From positions 2,302,450 through 2,366,449 of the forward strand of contig CM042547.1 of the NCBI GenBank assembly GCA_023630585.1: a DNA stretch of 64,000 nucleotides. Direction: 5' to 3'. The translations under genes were made by a program, and so were the position numbers. Source of the stretch: Cranoglanis bouderius (taxonomy: Eukaryota; Chordata; Actinopteri; Siluriformes; Cranoglanididae). Numbering within the stretch: position 1 is the first letter of the stretch; each line of letters begins with the position of its first letter. This document shows positions 35,251-45,051 of this stretch, piece by piece. The notes below the pieces were generated by a model. That model was not told the origin of the DNA and searched no databases. It worked only from the letters and a program-made list of their open reading frames with translations.

Positions 35251-38200
35251 CCTTTCCCTTTCCAGAGTGATCGATAAAAGTATGAAGAATTTTAAGGCCT
35301 TTTTCCGATGGCTCTACGTCGGTAAGACTGGAAGCGTCCGTTTTTTTGGGGGGTTTTTTATACTTAAAAATGAACCATGCCCAAATTTGTGTCATCGATG
35401 TAATCATGGTTTTTTTTTGTTTGTTCCTGGTAAGCAATGCTTCGCATGTCAGAAGATCACGTCCCAGCAGAGCTAAACAAGGTGAGAAACAGCTCCATGA
35501 GAATAAATGCAGGAACGTCTGGGATACAGTGAAGCAATAAGCACAGTTTAATGGGAGGAGATGGGTTTGGGGGGAAATGTTTAGATCACTTGGGTGCAGG
35601 ATAATATATGGTATGAGCAAATAATATGTGTGTGGTGGTCTGTGAAAACCTGTCAGTTGCTGCTGTAGCTGAATTCTGGAAAACGGACAAAAATGGGGGG
35701 AAAAATCTGGATTTGAACAAAATTTTCAGTCAATTTTCAGCCAGTAATACACTTAGACATTTACAGTTGAAGTCATAAGTTTACATACATATTGCAGGAT
35801 CTGCAAAATGTTAATAATTTTAAAAAATAATGCGAGTGATCATAAAAATTGCATTGTTTTTTTAATTTAGTGCTACCCTGAATAAACTATTTCACATAAC
35901 AGATGTTTACATATAGTCCACAAGACACAATAATAACTGAATTTACACAAATGAACCAGTTCATAAGTTTACACACGCTCGATTATTAATACTGTGTGTT
36001 GTTACCTGGAGGATCATCGACTGTGTTTATGTTGTGTGATAGTTTGTCCTGAGCAGTTAAACTGCCCACTGTTCTTCAGAAAAATCCTCCAGGTCCTGCA
36101 CATTCTTTATTTTTCCAGCATCTTCTGCATATTTGACATATGATGTTTAGATCCAGCTTTTCACACTCAGGACAACTGAGGGACTCGTACACAACTATTA
36201 CAAAAGGTGCAAACGTTCACTGATGCTCAAGAAGGCAACATGATACATTAAGAATGGGGTAAATTTGGTCGGTTTGTTTTCCCACCAAACTGTGAAGAGA
36301 ATTTTACCTCAGGTGATGGGCCTTTAGAACATAACCAACTCATAGTTTGTATGTAGAAGCAAATGAACTTTCTCTGGAGAACAGATGCCTCAAGCTAGCC
36401 ATACAATATACACCAAAGCTGAAGACCAACAAAGAAAACCCAGCTTGCCATCCTGTTTTCTCAACCCCTTCTTCAAGCCTATACAAACAAAAACCATGAC
36501 ACATCCAACCTTTTGGACTACGGATCAAACCACATTTACAAAATCTCAAAGTGGATCTGAGCATACTGGAACAGATACACTTCTGTATAATCCACCCCTG
36601 GAACTTAAAAAAACAAACAAACAAAAACAAAATAATTTTAGACCTAACAAGAAACAACAAAATCTGAAACCCACCCAAATGACTTCCACCAACTCCTCTA
36701 CATTAGAGAAATATATCCATCACATACCCCTATACATACAGATGGATCATCTGCATTAGTGATCAACCACCAAAAAAAAAGGAATCCATCCCCAACCACA
36801 GCGCAATTTTTACAGCAAAGGCAAACGCTATCATCTTAGTGCTGGACTTCATAAAGATTATGCAACGGAAAAACTTTCTGATAATTACAGATTCAAAATC
36901 ATGTCTTCAAGCAATGTCATCTCTAAAAATAAATAAATAAATCGATCACCCAACTCTTGCAAATTGTTTGATCTGGAGGCCCAAAATTTTAATATCTACT
37001 TCTGCTGGGTACCTGGACACTGTGGAATCCTGGGAAATGAAGAAGCGGACACTGGTGCAAAACAGGCACTATCAGCGGATTTCAAAATGTGTCCAATACG
37101 TCCCACTGACCTAAAACCCATAATAAACTCACATATTCACAACAAATGGCAAACTGAGTGGGACCAATGCAGCATGAACAAACTCCGTGAAATCAGCCCT
37201 AGTGTTGGCAAAAGAAACGTTTCTCTGTTTTTAAATGGCTGGGACCAGATCGTCTACGCCCGCTGTCCAACAGGTCACTCCAGGATGACGCGCAAGTTTT
37301 TAATTTTAGGAGAAGACTCCCCAACATGTACCTTCTGCCAGAATCCATTATCCTTGAAGCATGTGTTATTAGACTGTACTGGCCTTATCCTCGTGAGAAA
37401 CCTTCTTTATACAGTCAACACTCTGGGAGAAATTTAGACAAACCTAACGCAATTGTAGAGTTTTTAGGAAAAATTGATTTTAAATACCTCATATAGAGTT
37501 CCTTACACGTTTCTCGCCATGGAAATAGCCATAGAGGCTGGCAAGGAGTTAAAAAACAAACAACCAAACAAACAAACCTCAGGTGATGTGATGAGACAGA
37601 GACTGATGTACACTGGTGCTTGAAAGTTTGTGAACCCTTTAGAAGTTTCTATATTTCTGCATAAATATGACCTAAAACAACATCTTTTTCACACAAGTCC
37701 TAAAAGTAGATAAAGAGAACCCAATTAAACAAACGAGACAAAAGAGCACCACTGTACGTGATAATGATAAATCAAAGTGAGAGCTCGTTCTTTCAAATTT
37801 GACCCTTTTCCCAGTAGGTTAGGTTATAAATGTAGACGTAGGCGGGGCATCTTTCTGTGAAGCAGGGATATAATCTTCAAATGTGAATGCCACCCTTTTC
37901 ACTTTTGATGGTAAATATTTGAATTCAATTTTATTTCAAGTTTAAACAACTTTCCAGATAATACATTTAGATTTTAGAGATAAACGTTACAATTAAACTT
38001 TCAAACTTCTGTTTGAAATGTGCAATAGAAAGACATATTTCAGTTCAGGATAACGTGTACTTATCAGAACTATATACTGTAGCAAATGTCTGAATGTAAC
38101 CGTGTAAAGGTTTTTCCCCAGACGATCACACACATTTTGTTGTGTATTTTAGTTGAAATGTGTGCCCTCATTCTGCTTAATTGTGTCCCCAGATGACCCA

Positions 38201-38406
38201 GAAGGACTTGGCATTTGTTGCTGATTTCCTGTCTGAGCATTTTAGTGCTGTAAGTGTACAAGTAATACAAGTACTTATTCAAACATTGCTTTACAACGTA
38301 CTGTATTGTCAGCATGGATTCTTTGTCATGCCAGAATGAGGAGCTGTTTGATCGGAAAGGGAAGTACTTCAACGTGGAACGAGTGGGGCAGGTGAGGACC
38401 AGTTGG

Positions 38407-38441
<35 letters not shown>

Positions 38442-38546
38442 GGTGTGTGTGTGTGTGTGTGTGTGTGAATGGTTTTGTATGTGTGTGTGTGTGTGTATGG
38501 GTGTGGGTGTGGGTGTGTGTGTGTGTGTGTGGATGTGTGTGTGTGT

Positions 38547-38586
<40 letters not shown>

Positions 38587-39528
38587 GGTGTGTGTCCTGA
38601 AAGTTATTTGGCACAACTGTATTTTCTTGATCCTCCTTACTTAAATGGGAAGTCACAGACTTAAAAATACAATATGTGCGTCCACATTTTCCTTAATGTT
38701 ATATACATTTTTACATATATATATGTATATATATATATATATATTTTAAATTTAGTATTACTGTTCTAGTCCAGCTTGAACTTTTTACACAGTGAGGCAG
38801 ATGGTATCTTTCTTTTCTGTTTTTTTTTTTTTTTTTTTTTTTTTCCCCTCTTCTTTTTCAGTATCTGAAAGATGAAGATGAACATCTGGTGTCTCCCCCA
38901 AATATGGATGGAAATCACTGGGTGACATTTGTTCAGCAGAGCACACATCTGAAAGGTAAAGTCTTTTCTCTTATCATGAACTACACTCTCACTTTAATAG
39001 GAACACCTGTAACCCACGCACGCTTATGCAGTTATCCGATCAGCCAGTCATGTGGAAGCAGTAGCACAGTGTGTAAAATTATGCAAATGCAGGTCAAAAG
39101 CTTGTGTGTTCACATCAAACATCAGAATGGGGGGGGATTTTCATGCGATGTTTTGATGTGAACAGGTAAAAGGTGCATTAGGTAAAATTTTGTTTTGTTT
39201 CATTTCATTTTTCATGATTGGGTCTCGAAGTTAGTTGGGTTTTACATTTGAATAATTCCCGCCCATGTTTGTGAAGCTCCACCCCTAGGATCTTAGCCGG
39301 CCTGTGGAGTACTGTAGAGTGACTATAAAAGGACTGACAGGCAAAAGCACACAAGCATTCCAGACCAGAAATCAGTTTTCCACATGGGTTTTCTCAACGA
39401 CTTTATGAACTTTTGCTAAGGCTGTGGCTTAACACTTTGTTGTTGTTGTTGTTGTTGTTGTTTTATTCATCATGTTATATGTATTTTCCAGGTTATTTGG
39501 AATACAAGTAAGGAATAAAAAGTGTAAA

Positions 39529-39560
<32 letters not shown>

Positions 39561-39969
39561 CACTACACCTTTAACTGAAGCTCTTGACTTGTTTCGGCAT
39601 GATTTTATTTTTTATTTGGATAACTGTATGAGCAGGTGTATACGTGTTCCTAATAAAAATGAATGTCATTATGATTAAAGAAAGGCATGAAAATAAACAA
39701 CTAAATGCAGAAGTACATAAATAGATGATTTTAGACAGTAAGGGATGGGTGGGATTAGTGTTTGGGTCTTCTTCATTGTAAGATATCTGCTTGTGTGTGT
39801 GTGTGTGTGCGCACAGAGAGCCCACTGCTGTTTCCCACCTACCCACAAAAGTCCCTGCACTTCGTGAAGAGGTTGATGGAGGGCTCCATTGACCTCTGTC
39901 TGCAAAAACCAGCTGTAAATCTATAACTCAACATACACACACACACACACACACACTCGCAAACAATGC

Positions 39970-40025
<56 letters not shown>

Positions 40026-42542
40026 TGCATACATACATATCTTCAGGATTCCCAGGTTTGGTTAGACTTGGTTATCACATGCATAAAAAAGGTCATGACT
40101 CTTCATGCCTCAGCTGACGAAACCAGATTACACCCAGGCTTTGATTTTATTCCTCTCGTTAAAGTTCGCCTCCGAGTTACTGCTGAGTCAGGTGTGTGTG
40201 TGTCTGTGTGCATAAGAGCTCTTTGGATTCCAGTCAGGCAGAAACTGTATGAATTGAATTGCTGTAGCATGAGCGCCTGACAATCCACACACACACACAC
40301 ACAAACCTACTCCTTCTTTCCCAGTCACATTCTATCTATCTTTTAGTTCCACTCACCTCATCATATGATTTACGGTTCCCCTCACATATACTGTGCACAC
40401 CCTACAGATTTGTTTCTAATATAAGATAAATGTTTCGCTTTTATCTTCTTCTGGGTCTTTCTGTCTGCTGTTGCCACTCACTGAATACTGATTCTGAATA
40501 CGTGTTTGGTTTTGTTGATTTGTGCATTTGTTTGTTTTTGTTTTGTTTTTTTTGTCAGGAGGTGATCGGGAGTTCAGTGAAGCAGGCTGTGTGTTTGCGG
40601 CTGTACTCGATGCCTGAGAGGTAGCATGCACTGCTATTTAACACTAATGGTAGCATTAAGGTTGTTTCTCGGACAAGAGATGAGCTGATGTGTACGCTTA
40701 TGTCTTCGACAGTTCCGAGAACACACCACGGCTGTTTGAGCTTCCGTCACTGTAAGTGTACACCAGTAACCCCTTAACTGCTAATTAAATGTCTGAACAA
40801 ATTGTTTTTGCGCTGCTTGTACAAAACGGTTCTTATTACGGCTCCACGATACTGAAATGTATCGAGTGATGATGATTGAAATTTATTTGCTCAATACTGA
40901 AATCATGATCGTGACAGTTCTTTAGCCAGCTTAGGAGTGAAATGGTTTTTAACCCGGATATCCTCCAGGGGCAGCGAGAATCACCTGGATACCTTGTATG
41001 CTAAGACGTACAGATATCTTACCCTGGACTGGACCGTTATGTCCGAGTTCCTGCTGGTTCTGAATTACAGGGAACCCTGACGTCCAGGTATCAGCAGCGC
41101 AGACTTCCTGGAGTGGGACACACCTCTAAGTAATGCCCATAAGCATGAGACGCCCCTTGTGGAGTGGCGTGTCATAGCACAGAACTGGGTGGGCCAGCCT
41201 CAGTAATCCGTGTACCATTTTGCATTAAAAATATTTCCCGTAATGTGCTGCGCATACCTTTTTAAAATGGTACCTTTTCCATTGAAAATGTTGTAAATAA
41301 TGGTTGGTAGACGTACAATATGTATGTCCACCAACCATTATTTACCTCACAGCTCCTGGGTTCGATCCTGAGACAGTGACCCGAGCTGTAGGGAGTTTCG
41401 TATGGTCTCACTGTGTTCCCACTGTTCAAAAAACGTGCAGGAAGGGGGCTCATGAGGGGCACAACTAACAAGAAAAGCGTCCAGAGAATGCCAGTTCGAA
41501 TCACGATGATGCCACAGCCATCCGTGGCCGGGAGTCTAGACAGCAAAGTCAGCCGTGCCCTGTGGGTGGGAGGGATGTTATACTCTCTCTCCTGTCAATC
41601 AGAGTGAGCCTAGCCAATCGGGGATGTCTGTGAGCTCATTCATGCAGAATAACGATGGATAGTGCTTTCCTCGGAGTCTGTTACATGTGCAGAGGTTAGA
41701 AAAGATGAAGAGGTTGGCTTCACATCTAACCCGGGTGATCGGATCACGAGCAAACAGCCAAGACGCGTACCGCGTCTCCAGTGAGCACTTTTGATCGGAT
41801 TCCGTACATCGTTTTCGCAGGAGAAAGGCCGTCACGCACATTTTATTCAGTCTTCCACTGCATTTATTCTCAGGTAGAAATGTCCCGTGAATCATATGTC
41901 ATGTACCTGTACGGACTCTTTCAAACGTCTGTTCAGGAAACTTTTTGAGATGAAAAATGAAGCTATGAAAAGCAGCTGCTTTCATCTCTGCTGTTACAGC
42001 GTCACCTTTGTCGATTAGCCTAGCGGCAGAGAGCTCTACATTGGTTTGAATGATCGGATGACATTTGACCCAGTTCACACCTGTACTTAGCTCTGTCCTG
42101 TGATGGACTGGTATTTCACCCAGGGTGAATTCTCCTGCCCAGTGTTCCTGGGATAGGCTCCGGATTCACCTTGACCCTGACCAGGATAAAGCGGTTACCA
42201 AAGACGGATGAATGAATGTAGTGACCGTACCAAATCTCTGAACATACCACCATTTCTGTAATCAAATTTACTCGAGCATCTTTTGTTGTTCATATGCTGT
42301 CCTTAGGATGATGGTTGTATGTGCTGTTAGGTCATTATTATGACTATTTTTAATATTATGATGAAATTGGTTACTAACTGGTTTTTCCCCCCCTCGGCAG
42401 ATGGAACGATAAAAATGCTGGTGTGCACTATGTAGTTTTCTGTATGCCACAGATGTCAACTTCCAAAATCTGCATCCTGAGGAGGGCATCAGACCCAAAC
42501 AGGTGTTTGTCCAATCTCTCCTCAAACAATAACATCTCTCCC

Positions 42543-42614
<72 letters not shown>

Positions 42615-44219
42615 TCTCATACATACTCATGACTAAAGCACTGTGAACTAAAGAAGAAAAAGTATAATGTTTACATTCTGGTTGAAGTCACTCTCGTTCC
42701 AACCCTCCCAGATCTGTCCAGAATGGCTTAGTGGCTATAGACCTAAACACTCCTCTCAACACCCGTGTTGTTGATGAAGAACCTGAGCATCCGTAAGTGT
42801 TATTAAGGGTAAAAATATGTGCCAGCTGCACATTCAGATTAAAGTAAAGGATTCAAAATAAATCCCATCCCATTTCATTGCAGTGATCGCTCCTATAGTT
42901 GCCTTGATGCCCGTCTCTATGACGACGAGACGTTGACTGTGGTGTTGCAAGCCCAGGAAGACAATGAGAACAAGCTCCGCCTTCTGGCCCAGCTTCCTCT
43001 TGGCCCCGCCCTCAGCTGTGGGGAGGAGTTTATCTGGGACCCTGCCTTCAGGTACCTCCCATTCACTGTCAGCTTCATTTTTTGTTTACATCATCTGTTG
43101 ATTTTTTTTTTTTTTTTTTCATATAGACACAAATGTCAGTGTGTGCACATATTGAATCAGTTTAGGAAAAATTACTTTATACCTCTACTATTTAACAGAA
43201 TTCAAAAGCATTATGCTGTACCAAAATGTTAGTCCACCAACTTATACTTGTGGACTTTGTAACTAACGTTACCCAGCTGTGAAGTTGTTTTAGCTAGCAA
43301 GTGTGCACTAGCCAGCCAGTTTGCTAACTGGGTTGTTGTTGTTGTTGTTTGTAGGTTTAGTAGTAGAAGCCCACGCTGTTTGTTAGGCCTGTGTATGAAT
43401 CACAGCATCTGGTCTTTCCAGCATGTGTATTTTGTTTCTCTTTCTCTGTATGCTGTTATTCTTTCACTTGCAACCATCAGATGAATCCACACCAAGGTGC
43501 TTGCAGTAGCATAGTGTGTTTTTTAAATCTACAAGTCTCTAAAAATGATATACTGCTATTTCAGTAGGGCATGGTTTAAAAAATACTAGTGATATGAAGT
43601 TAAATATTAGACCCAATCAAGTGCTTTAGTGATTTATACATCAGGCTCACTGTAGCTTCATGTTCAACTGTGGACCAGGTTGGATCAGCAGAGCGGTGCG
43701 ATCCCTGTACGAGGGCTGACATGGGGAACGATGAGCCGGGACCTTGAGAACATGAAAGCCCAGTTCGTGGCCGTGAATGGCATCCGCAAAGTGTCCTGCG
43801 TGGTAAGCAGTTTGTTACTACTACATGTGTTTTAGATCAATGATTAGGTCAATGATTCTTGTGCTTGTTTAATGAATCCGAGGTTAGAATCATGGAGAGA
43901 TTGCTGTTTAGTTATTACACATATAGTGATGATATTAAAAGAGTTGAGATTATACAAACTTGTTTACTGTAACTACTTGCTGAACTAGCTGAGTTCGAAC
44001 CTGCGTCACGTCCGCGTGTTTGAGATGGACGTGGAGGACGAGGAGGAGGAAGAGCGGGCCGATGAGTCGCAAGATACCAGCTGTGACCAGGATGGACTGG
44101 TGGAAACATCGACCAGTCAGGGAGAGGATGGAGATAGAGGAGAAGTGGAGGCATGTGAGGAGATGGGGGACGGGTCAGGGAACATCTTGGAACAGACTTC
44201 AGGGCCAGATACACTATGA
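24495..44219 (+). CDS. anapc4: anaphase-promoting complex subunit 4, complete, 28 coding exons
   Basis: APC4 is a scaffold subunit of the APC/C ubiquitin ligase that drives anaphase and mitotic exit. Exons: 24495-24602, 26113-26218, 28268-28400, 28508-28564, 28662-28688, 29437-29481, 29574-29658, 29787-29894, 31321-31404, 32931-33017, 33138-33202, 33929-33971, 34173-34249, 34831-34931, 35054-35105, 35266-35321, 35435-35481, 38193-38249, 38335-38391, 38862-38955, 39817-39914, 40559-40620, 40713-40751, 42401-42502, 42712-42792, 42884-43051, 43679-43802, 43989-44219. Every junction has GT/AG and phases match throughout, giving 2394 nt (797 codons plus TGA), close to the vertebrate length of about 800. 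The N-terminal WD40-like part holds [16 protein letters not shown] (residues 21-36) and LAWRPDGK; exons 10-19 form the helical APC4 region (e.g. [17 protein letters not shown]); the tail is acidic (EDEEEEE). Exon 5 is a 27-nt microexon. Donors of exons 3 (GTGTGT), 9 (GTTTGG), 10 (GTCCAA) and 24 (GTGTTT) are weak. No stop or frameshift was found. Confidence 0.96.
24613..24637 (+). repeat. (CA)n just after anapc4 exon 1 donor
   Basis: About 12 CA units starting 11 bases into intron 1. Same strand bias as the arrays after anapc4 exons 21 and 24 and slain2 exons 2 and 6. Confidence 0.9.
24691..25219 (+). mobile_element. Tc1-derived non-autonomous element, family C
   Basis: In anapc4 intron 1. 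The ends are inverted (AAAAGTATGTGGACACCTGA; complement CTAGTGTCCAGAAACTTTTG). The interior encodes, on plus, a broken C-terminal transposase relic (CAGCATGACAATGTCCCTGT for QHDNVPV; GACCTCAACCCCACTGAACA for DLNPTE). The second copy, at 45052, is inverted relative to this one. Confidence 0.8.
25429..25463. repeat. (GATA)n microsatellite
   Basis: About eight GATA units, then (GA)n, in anapc4 intron 1. Confidence 0.9.
25554..25652 (+). repeat. 22-bp minisatellite with G7 tracts
   Basis: Four exact units of AACACTGAAAGGGGGGGATGAA plus a partial fifth. Each full unit has a seven-G run (25564-25570, 25586-25592, 25608-25614, 25630-25636) on the anapc4 coding strand, in intron 1. Confidence 0.95.
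25732..26041 (+). mobile_element. Tc1-type non-autonomous element, family H
   Basis: It starts CAGTACTGTGCAAATGTTTT after a TA. It shares with 44601-44810 the block GAAATGAGCTGGTAAGTTTT through TTTTTGCAGCAAAACCCAG. No partner end was recognised; it ends about 70 bases before anapc4 exon 2. Confidence 0.7.
26646..27776 (-). mobile_element. Tc1-like element, family G
   Basis: In anapc4 intron 2. Inverted ends (TTGAAGCATAAAAAAAGTTA at left, complement AACTTTTTGCTTCAATA at right) are followed by related inner blocks (TGTGAAAAACTAATTGCC / GGCAAATACATTTTCACACA). It holds a broken transposase on minus. About 1.13 kb. Confidence 0.85.
26801..27549 (-). pseudogene. Tc1-like transposase, family G, broken
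   Basis: It starts [11 protein letters not shown] at 27549, has one stop near 27440, then [16 protein letters not shown], then the first catalytic Asp in [13 protein letters not shown]. After a frameshift near 27050 it reads [17 protein letters not shown] and [14 protein letters not shown] with the second Asp. The C-terminal part with the catalytic Glu is missing, so it is inactive. Confidence 0.87.
29335..29395 (-). repeat. dispersed repeat, family T, fragment
   Basis: GACCAATCAGATTCAAGTATTCAACC matches one end of the sequences at 30887-31045 and 33325-33640. Located in anapc4 intron 5. Confidence 0.5.
30142..30613. mobile_element. Tc1/mariner-type MITE, family I
   Basis: The ends are CAGTGGGGTCCAAAAGTCTG and the complement CAGACTTTTGGACCCCACAG, with TA on both sides (30140-30141, 30614-30615). 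472 bp with no open frame, in anapc4 intron 8. Confidence 0.85.
30887..31045 (+). repeat. dispersed repeat, family T, second copy
   Basis: CAGCCGTTGAATTCTCAAATCTGATTGGTCTGAAGG is the terminal part of the repeat seen inverted at 33325-33640. In anapc4 intron 8. Confidence 0.55.
31430..31470 (+). mobile_element. Tc1 family D terminal fragment
   Basis: CAGTGGTGCTGGAACGTTTG after TA matches the family D end at 22021. The family A element begins 18 bases later, so this copy may have been cut short by it. Confidence 0.6.
31488..32850 (-). mobile_element. Tc1-like element, family A, second copy with both ends
   Basis: In anapc4 intron 9. The ends match 8598-9994. The right end is followed by TA and a (TA)n run; the left flank is a (CA) run, so the left TA has been altered. 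It has the same transposase deletions as the 8598 copy but lacks the internal palindrome (at about 32586 only CTGTAAATCAG remains). Confidence 0.92.
31738..32517 (-). pseudogene. Tc1-like transposase, family A, broken
   Basis: [20 protein letters not shown] with an intact first helix-turn-helix, then the same frame breaks and the same loss of the catalytic Asp/Glu part ([17 protein letters not shown] junction) as the copy at 8846-9625. Confidence 0.88.
33325..33640 (-). repeat. dispersed repeat, family T, longest copy
   Basis: Between anapc4 exons 11 and 12. It ends CACCTTCAGACCAATCAGAT and TTAAACCCAGCCGTGATATA, the complement of the block at 30887. The interior (AGTCCGGTCTGGAGTGTGTT) has no open frame. 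The superfamily is unknown. Confidence 0.55.
34363..34393. repeat. (CTAT)n microsatellite
   Basis: About eight tetranucleotide units in anapc4 intron 13. Confidence 0.9.
35209..35248 (+). repeat. (GT)n upstream of anapc4 exon 16
   Basis: About 20 GT units ending 17 bases before the acceptor of exon 16; a normal TTTCCTTTCCCTTTCCAG tract lies between. Confidence 0.93.
35764..36262. mobile_element. Tc1-type non-autonomous element, family J
   Basis: In anapc4 intron 17. It starts CAGTTGAAGTCATAAGTTTA after a TA, the same end type as 6279. It shares the interior blocks GCAGTTAAACTGCCCACTG and AACTATTACAAAAGGTGCAA. The right end is unclear. Confidence 0.7.
36319..37575 (+). mobile_element. 5'-truncated non-LTR retrotransposon with RNase H
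   Basis: In anapc4 intron 17, same strand as the gene. It is flanked by a 13-bp direct repeat ACCTCAGGTGATG (36306-36318 and 37576-37588), the target-site duplication. It ends in an A-rich tail (AAAAAACAAACAACCAAACA). The interior encodes a broken RNase H domain and a Cys-rich tail. The 5' end is truncated, as is usual for LINEs. Confidence 0.88.
36738..37437 (+). pseudogene. LINE RNase H domain and C-terminal tail, frameshifted
   Basis: The frames give HTDGSS (first Asp), [18 protein letters not shown] where the catalytic Glu of the TAEA box is Lys, [14 protein letters not shown] (second Asp), then from 36964 an open frame with [19 protein letters not shown] (last Asp). The tail has KWQTEWDQC and a [17 protein letters not shown] zinc-finger-like motif. 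This domain order fits I/Nimb-type LINEs. Frameshift near 36940. Confidence 0.82.
37611..37754. mobile_element. Tc1 family D short MITE
   Basis: CACTGGTGCTTGAAAGTTTG after TA at the left and GAGCACCACTG before TA at the right; 144 bp. It keeps only terminal parts of the family D element at 22021. Confidence 0.75.
38409..38595 (+). repeat. compound (GT)n array after anapc4 exon 19
   Basis: Several GT blocks separated by ATGG and GGG interruptions, starting 18 bases after the exon 19 donor. This is an exception to the CA-after-donor trend. Confidence 0.93.
38820..38844 (+). repeat. poly(T) in the anapc4 exon 20 acceptor
   Basis: A run of about 25 T followed by CCCCTCTTCTTTTTCAG, an unusually long polypyrimidine tract. 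Confidence 0.9.
38981..39655. mobile_element. family K MITE split by a family L insertion
   Basis: In anapc4 intron 20. The left part (CACTTTAATAGGAACACCTG) and the right part (GAGCAGGTGTATACGTGTTCCTAATAAA, from 39633) are the two inverted ends seen together at 60922-61322. Between them, about 39166-39572, lies another sequence with weakly inverted ends (AAAGGTGCATTAGGTAAAAT / ATCTAGCACTACACCTTT) that appears to be an insertion. Confidence 0.6.
39792..39809 (+). repeat. (GT)n at the anapc4 exon 21 acceptor
   Basis: Nine GT units then GCGCACAG; no pyrimidine tract separates the array from the AG at 39816. Confidence 0.93.
39935..39956 (+). repeat. (CA)n after the anapc4 exon 21 donor
   Basis: About 11 CA units starting 20 bases after the donor, complementary to the array at 39792-39809. 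A (CT)n array (39975-40021) follows. Confidence 0.93.
41336..41420 (+). repeat. dispersed repeat, family Q, 5' part
   Basis: TCCTGGGTTCGATCCTGAGA and GGGAGTTTCGTATGGTCTCA match the front of family Q. The matching back part is at 42088-42219, so one copy may be split by about 670 bp. Confidence 0.55.
41421..42087. other. sequence separating two halves of a family Q repeat
   Basis: In anapc4 intron 23. It contains CCAGTTCGAATCACGATGAT and AGTGCTTTCCTCGGAGTCTG, which look like a further dispersed repeat. No clear inverted ends or target duplication were seen. Confidence 0.4.
42088..42219 (+). repeat. dispersed repeat, family Q, 3' part
   Basis: GTGATGGACTGGTATTTCAC through GGATAAAGCGGTTACCAAAG to the ATGAATGAATG tail. 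Confidence 0.7.
42546..42612 (+). repeat. (CA)n after anapc4 exon 24
   Basis: About 33 CA units beginning 44 bases after the exon 24 donor. Confidence 0.95.
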
Positions 44220-44339
44220 CCTTTAAGACTGAGACACTTTTTTGTGCCTGATTCAGCCTAAAACTGTACTTATAACAAACCAACATCTGACTCGTCAATG
44301 ACTATTTAAGGTCAAGTAAAACATTTCATGTGTATTTGT

Positions 44340-44387
44340 AATAAATGTACATCTTACTGAAATGCTGTGTGCACTTCTGAGAATAAA
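44340..44387 (+). terminator. anapc4 polyadenylation signals
   Basis: Two AATAAA hexamers lie 121 and 163 bases after the anapc4 stop (44340-44345 and 44382-44387), followed by T/GT-rich sequence (GATGTTTTTGA, then TTGTACTTGC). This implies a short 3' UTR of roughly 0.15-0.2 kb. Confidence 0.65.
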
Positions 44388-44600
44388 GTGATGTTTTTGA
44401 ACATATTGTACTTGCTTTTGCTTTTATGTCTGTCCTGATTTATGTGGTGCAGTTGTGTAATAGAGGAAAACTAAACTTATGGTGTGGGTTTTATACAGTA
44501 GCTCTCCACTTAGGGGAAAAAAAAAAGTTCTAATGCTAAATGTGTTGTTTTTATTATTAATAATCAGTTTACTTACTCAAATAGGGAAGACTTCAATATA

Positions 44601-44810
44601 CAGTGCTGTGCAAAAGTCTTAGGCACGTGCAAAGAAATGCTGTAAAGATGCCTTCCAACAAAATTTAAAACAGTAGTCTCCGGTATAATTAGTGCAGTTT
44701 TATAAGGAAATGAGCTGGTAAGTTTTATTGAGCATCTTGCAGAACCAGACACAGTTCTTCTGGACACTTTGACTTTTGCACTCGCTTCTGATTTTTGCAG
44801 CAAAACCCAG
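44601..44810 (+). mobile_element. Tc1-type non-autonomous element, family H
   Basis: CAGTGCTGTGCAAAAGTCTT after TA, then the same block as 25732-26041. It lies about 0.4 kb past the anapc4 stop and probably extends to about 44950. No open frame is recognisable. Confidence 0.7.
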
Positions 44811-45051
44811 CAGCCTTCATTGTGTTTTTTTTTTTTTTTTGGTCTGAAAAGTGTCTCTTATGTAATATGCTGCTTTCTTTACAATACAAACATTTTTCTG
44901 TAACGTTTAATTTTGTGCTGGAAAACTAATGTTTGGGAATCTAAACTGTTTTTGTACTGACTTGATCATGTAGACGTCATAAAATAAAAAAATCTATAAC
45001 AAAGTTTGTACTAAAAAGAAATCGTGTGCCTAAAGCACACACACCATGGCC

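Noticed and set aside
41485..41505. tRNA-like B box (GTTCGAATC)
   Set aside because: No A box or cloverleaf was found at the right distance; it may be a decayed SINE but cannot be supported.
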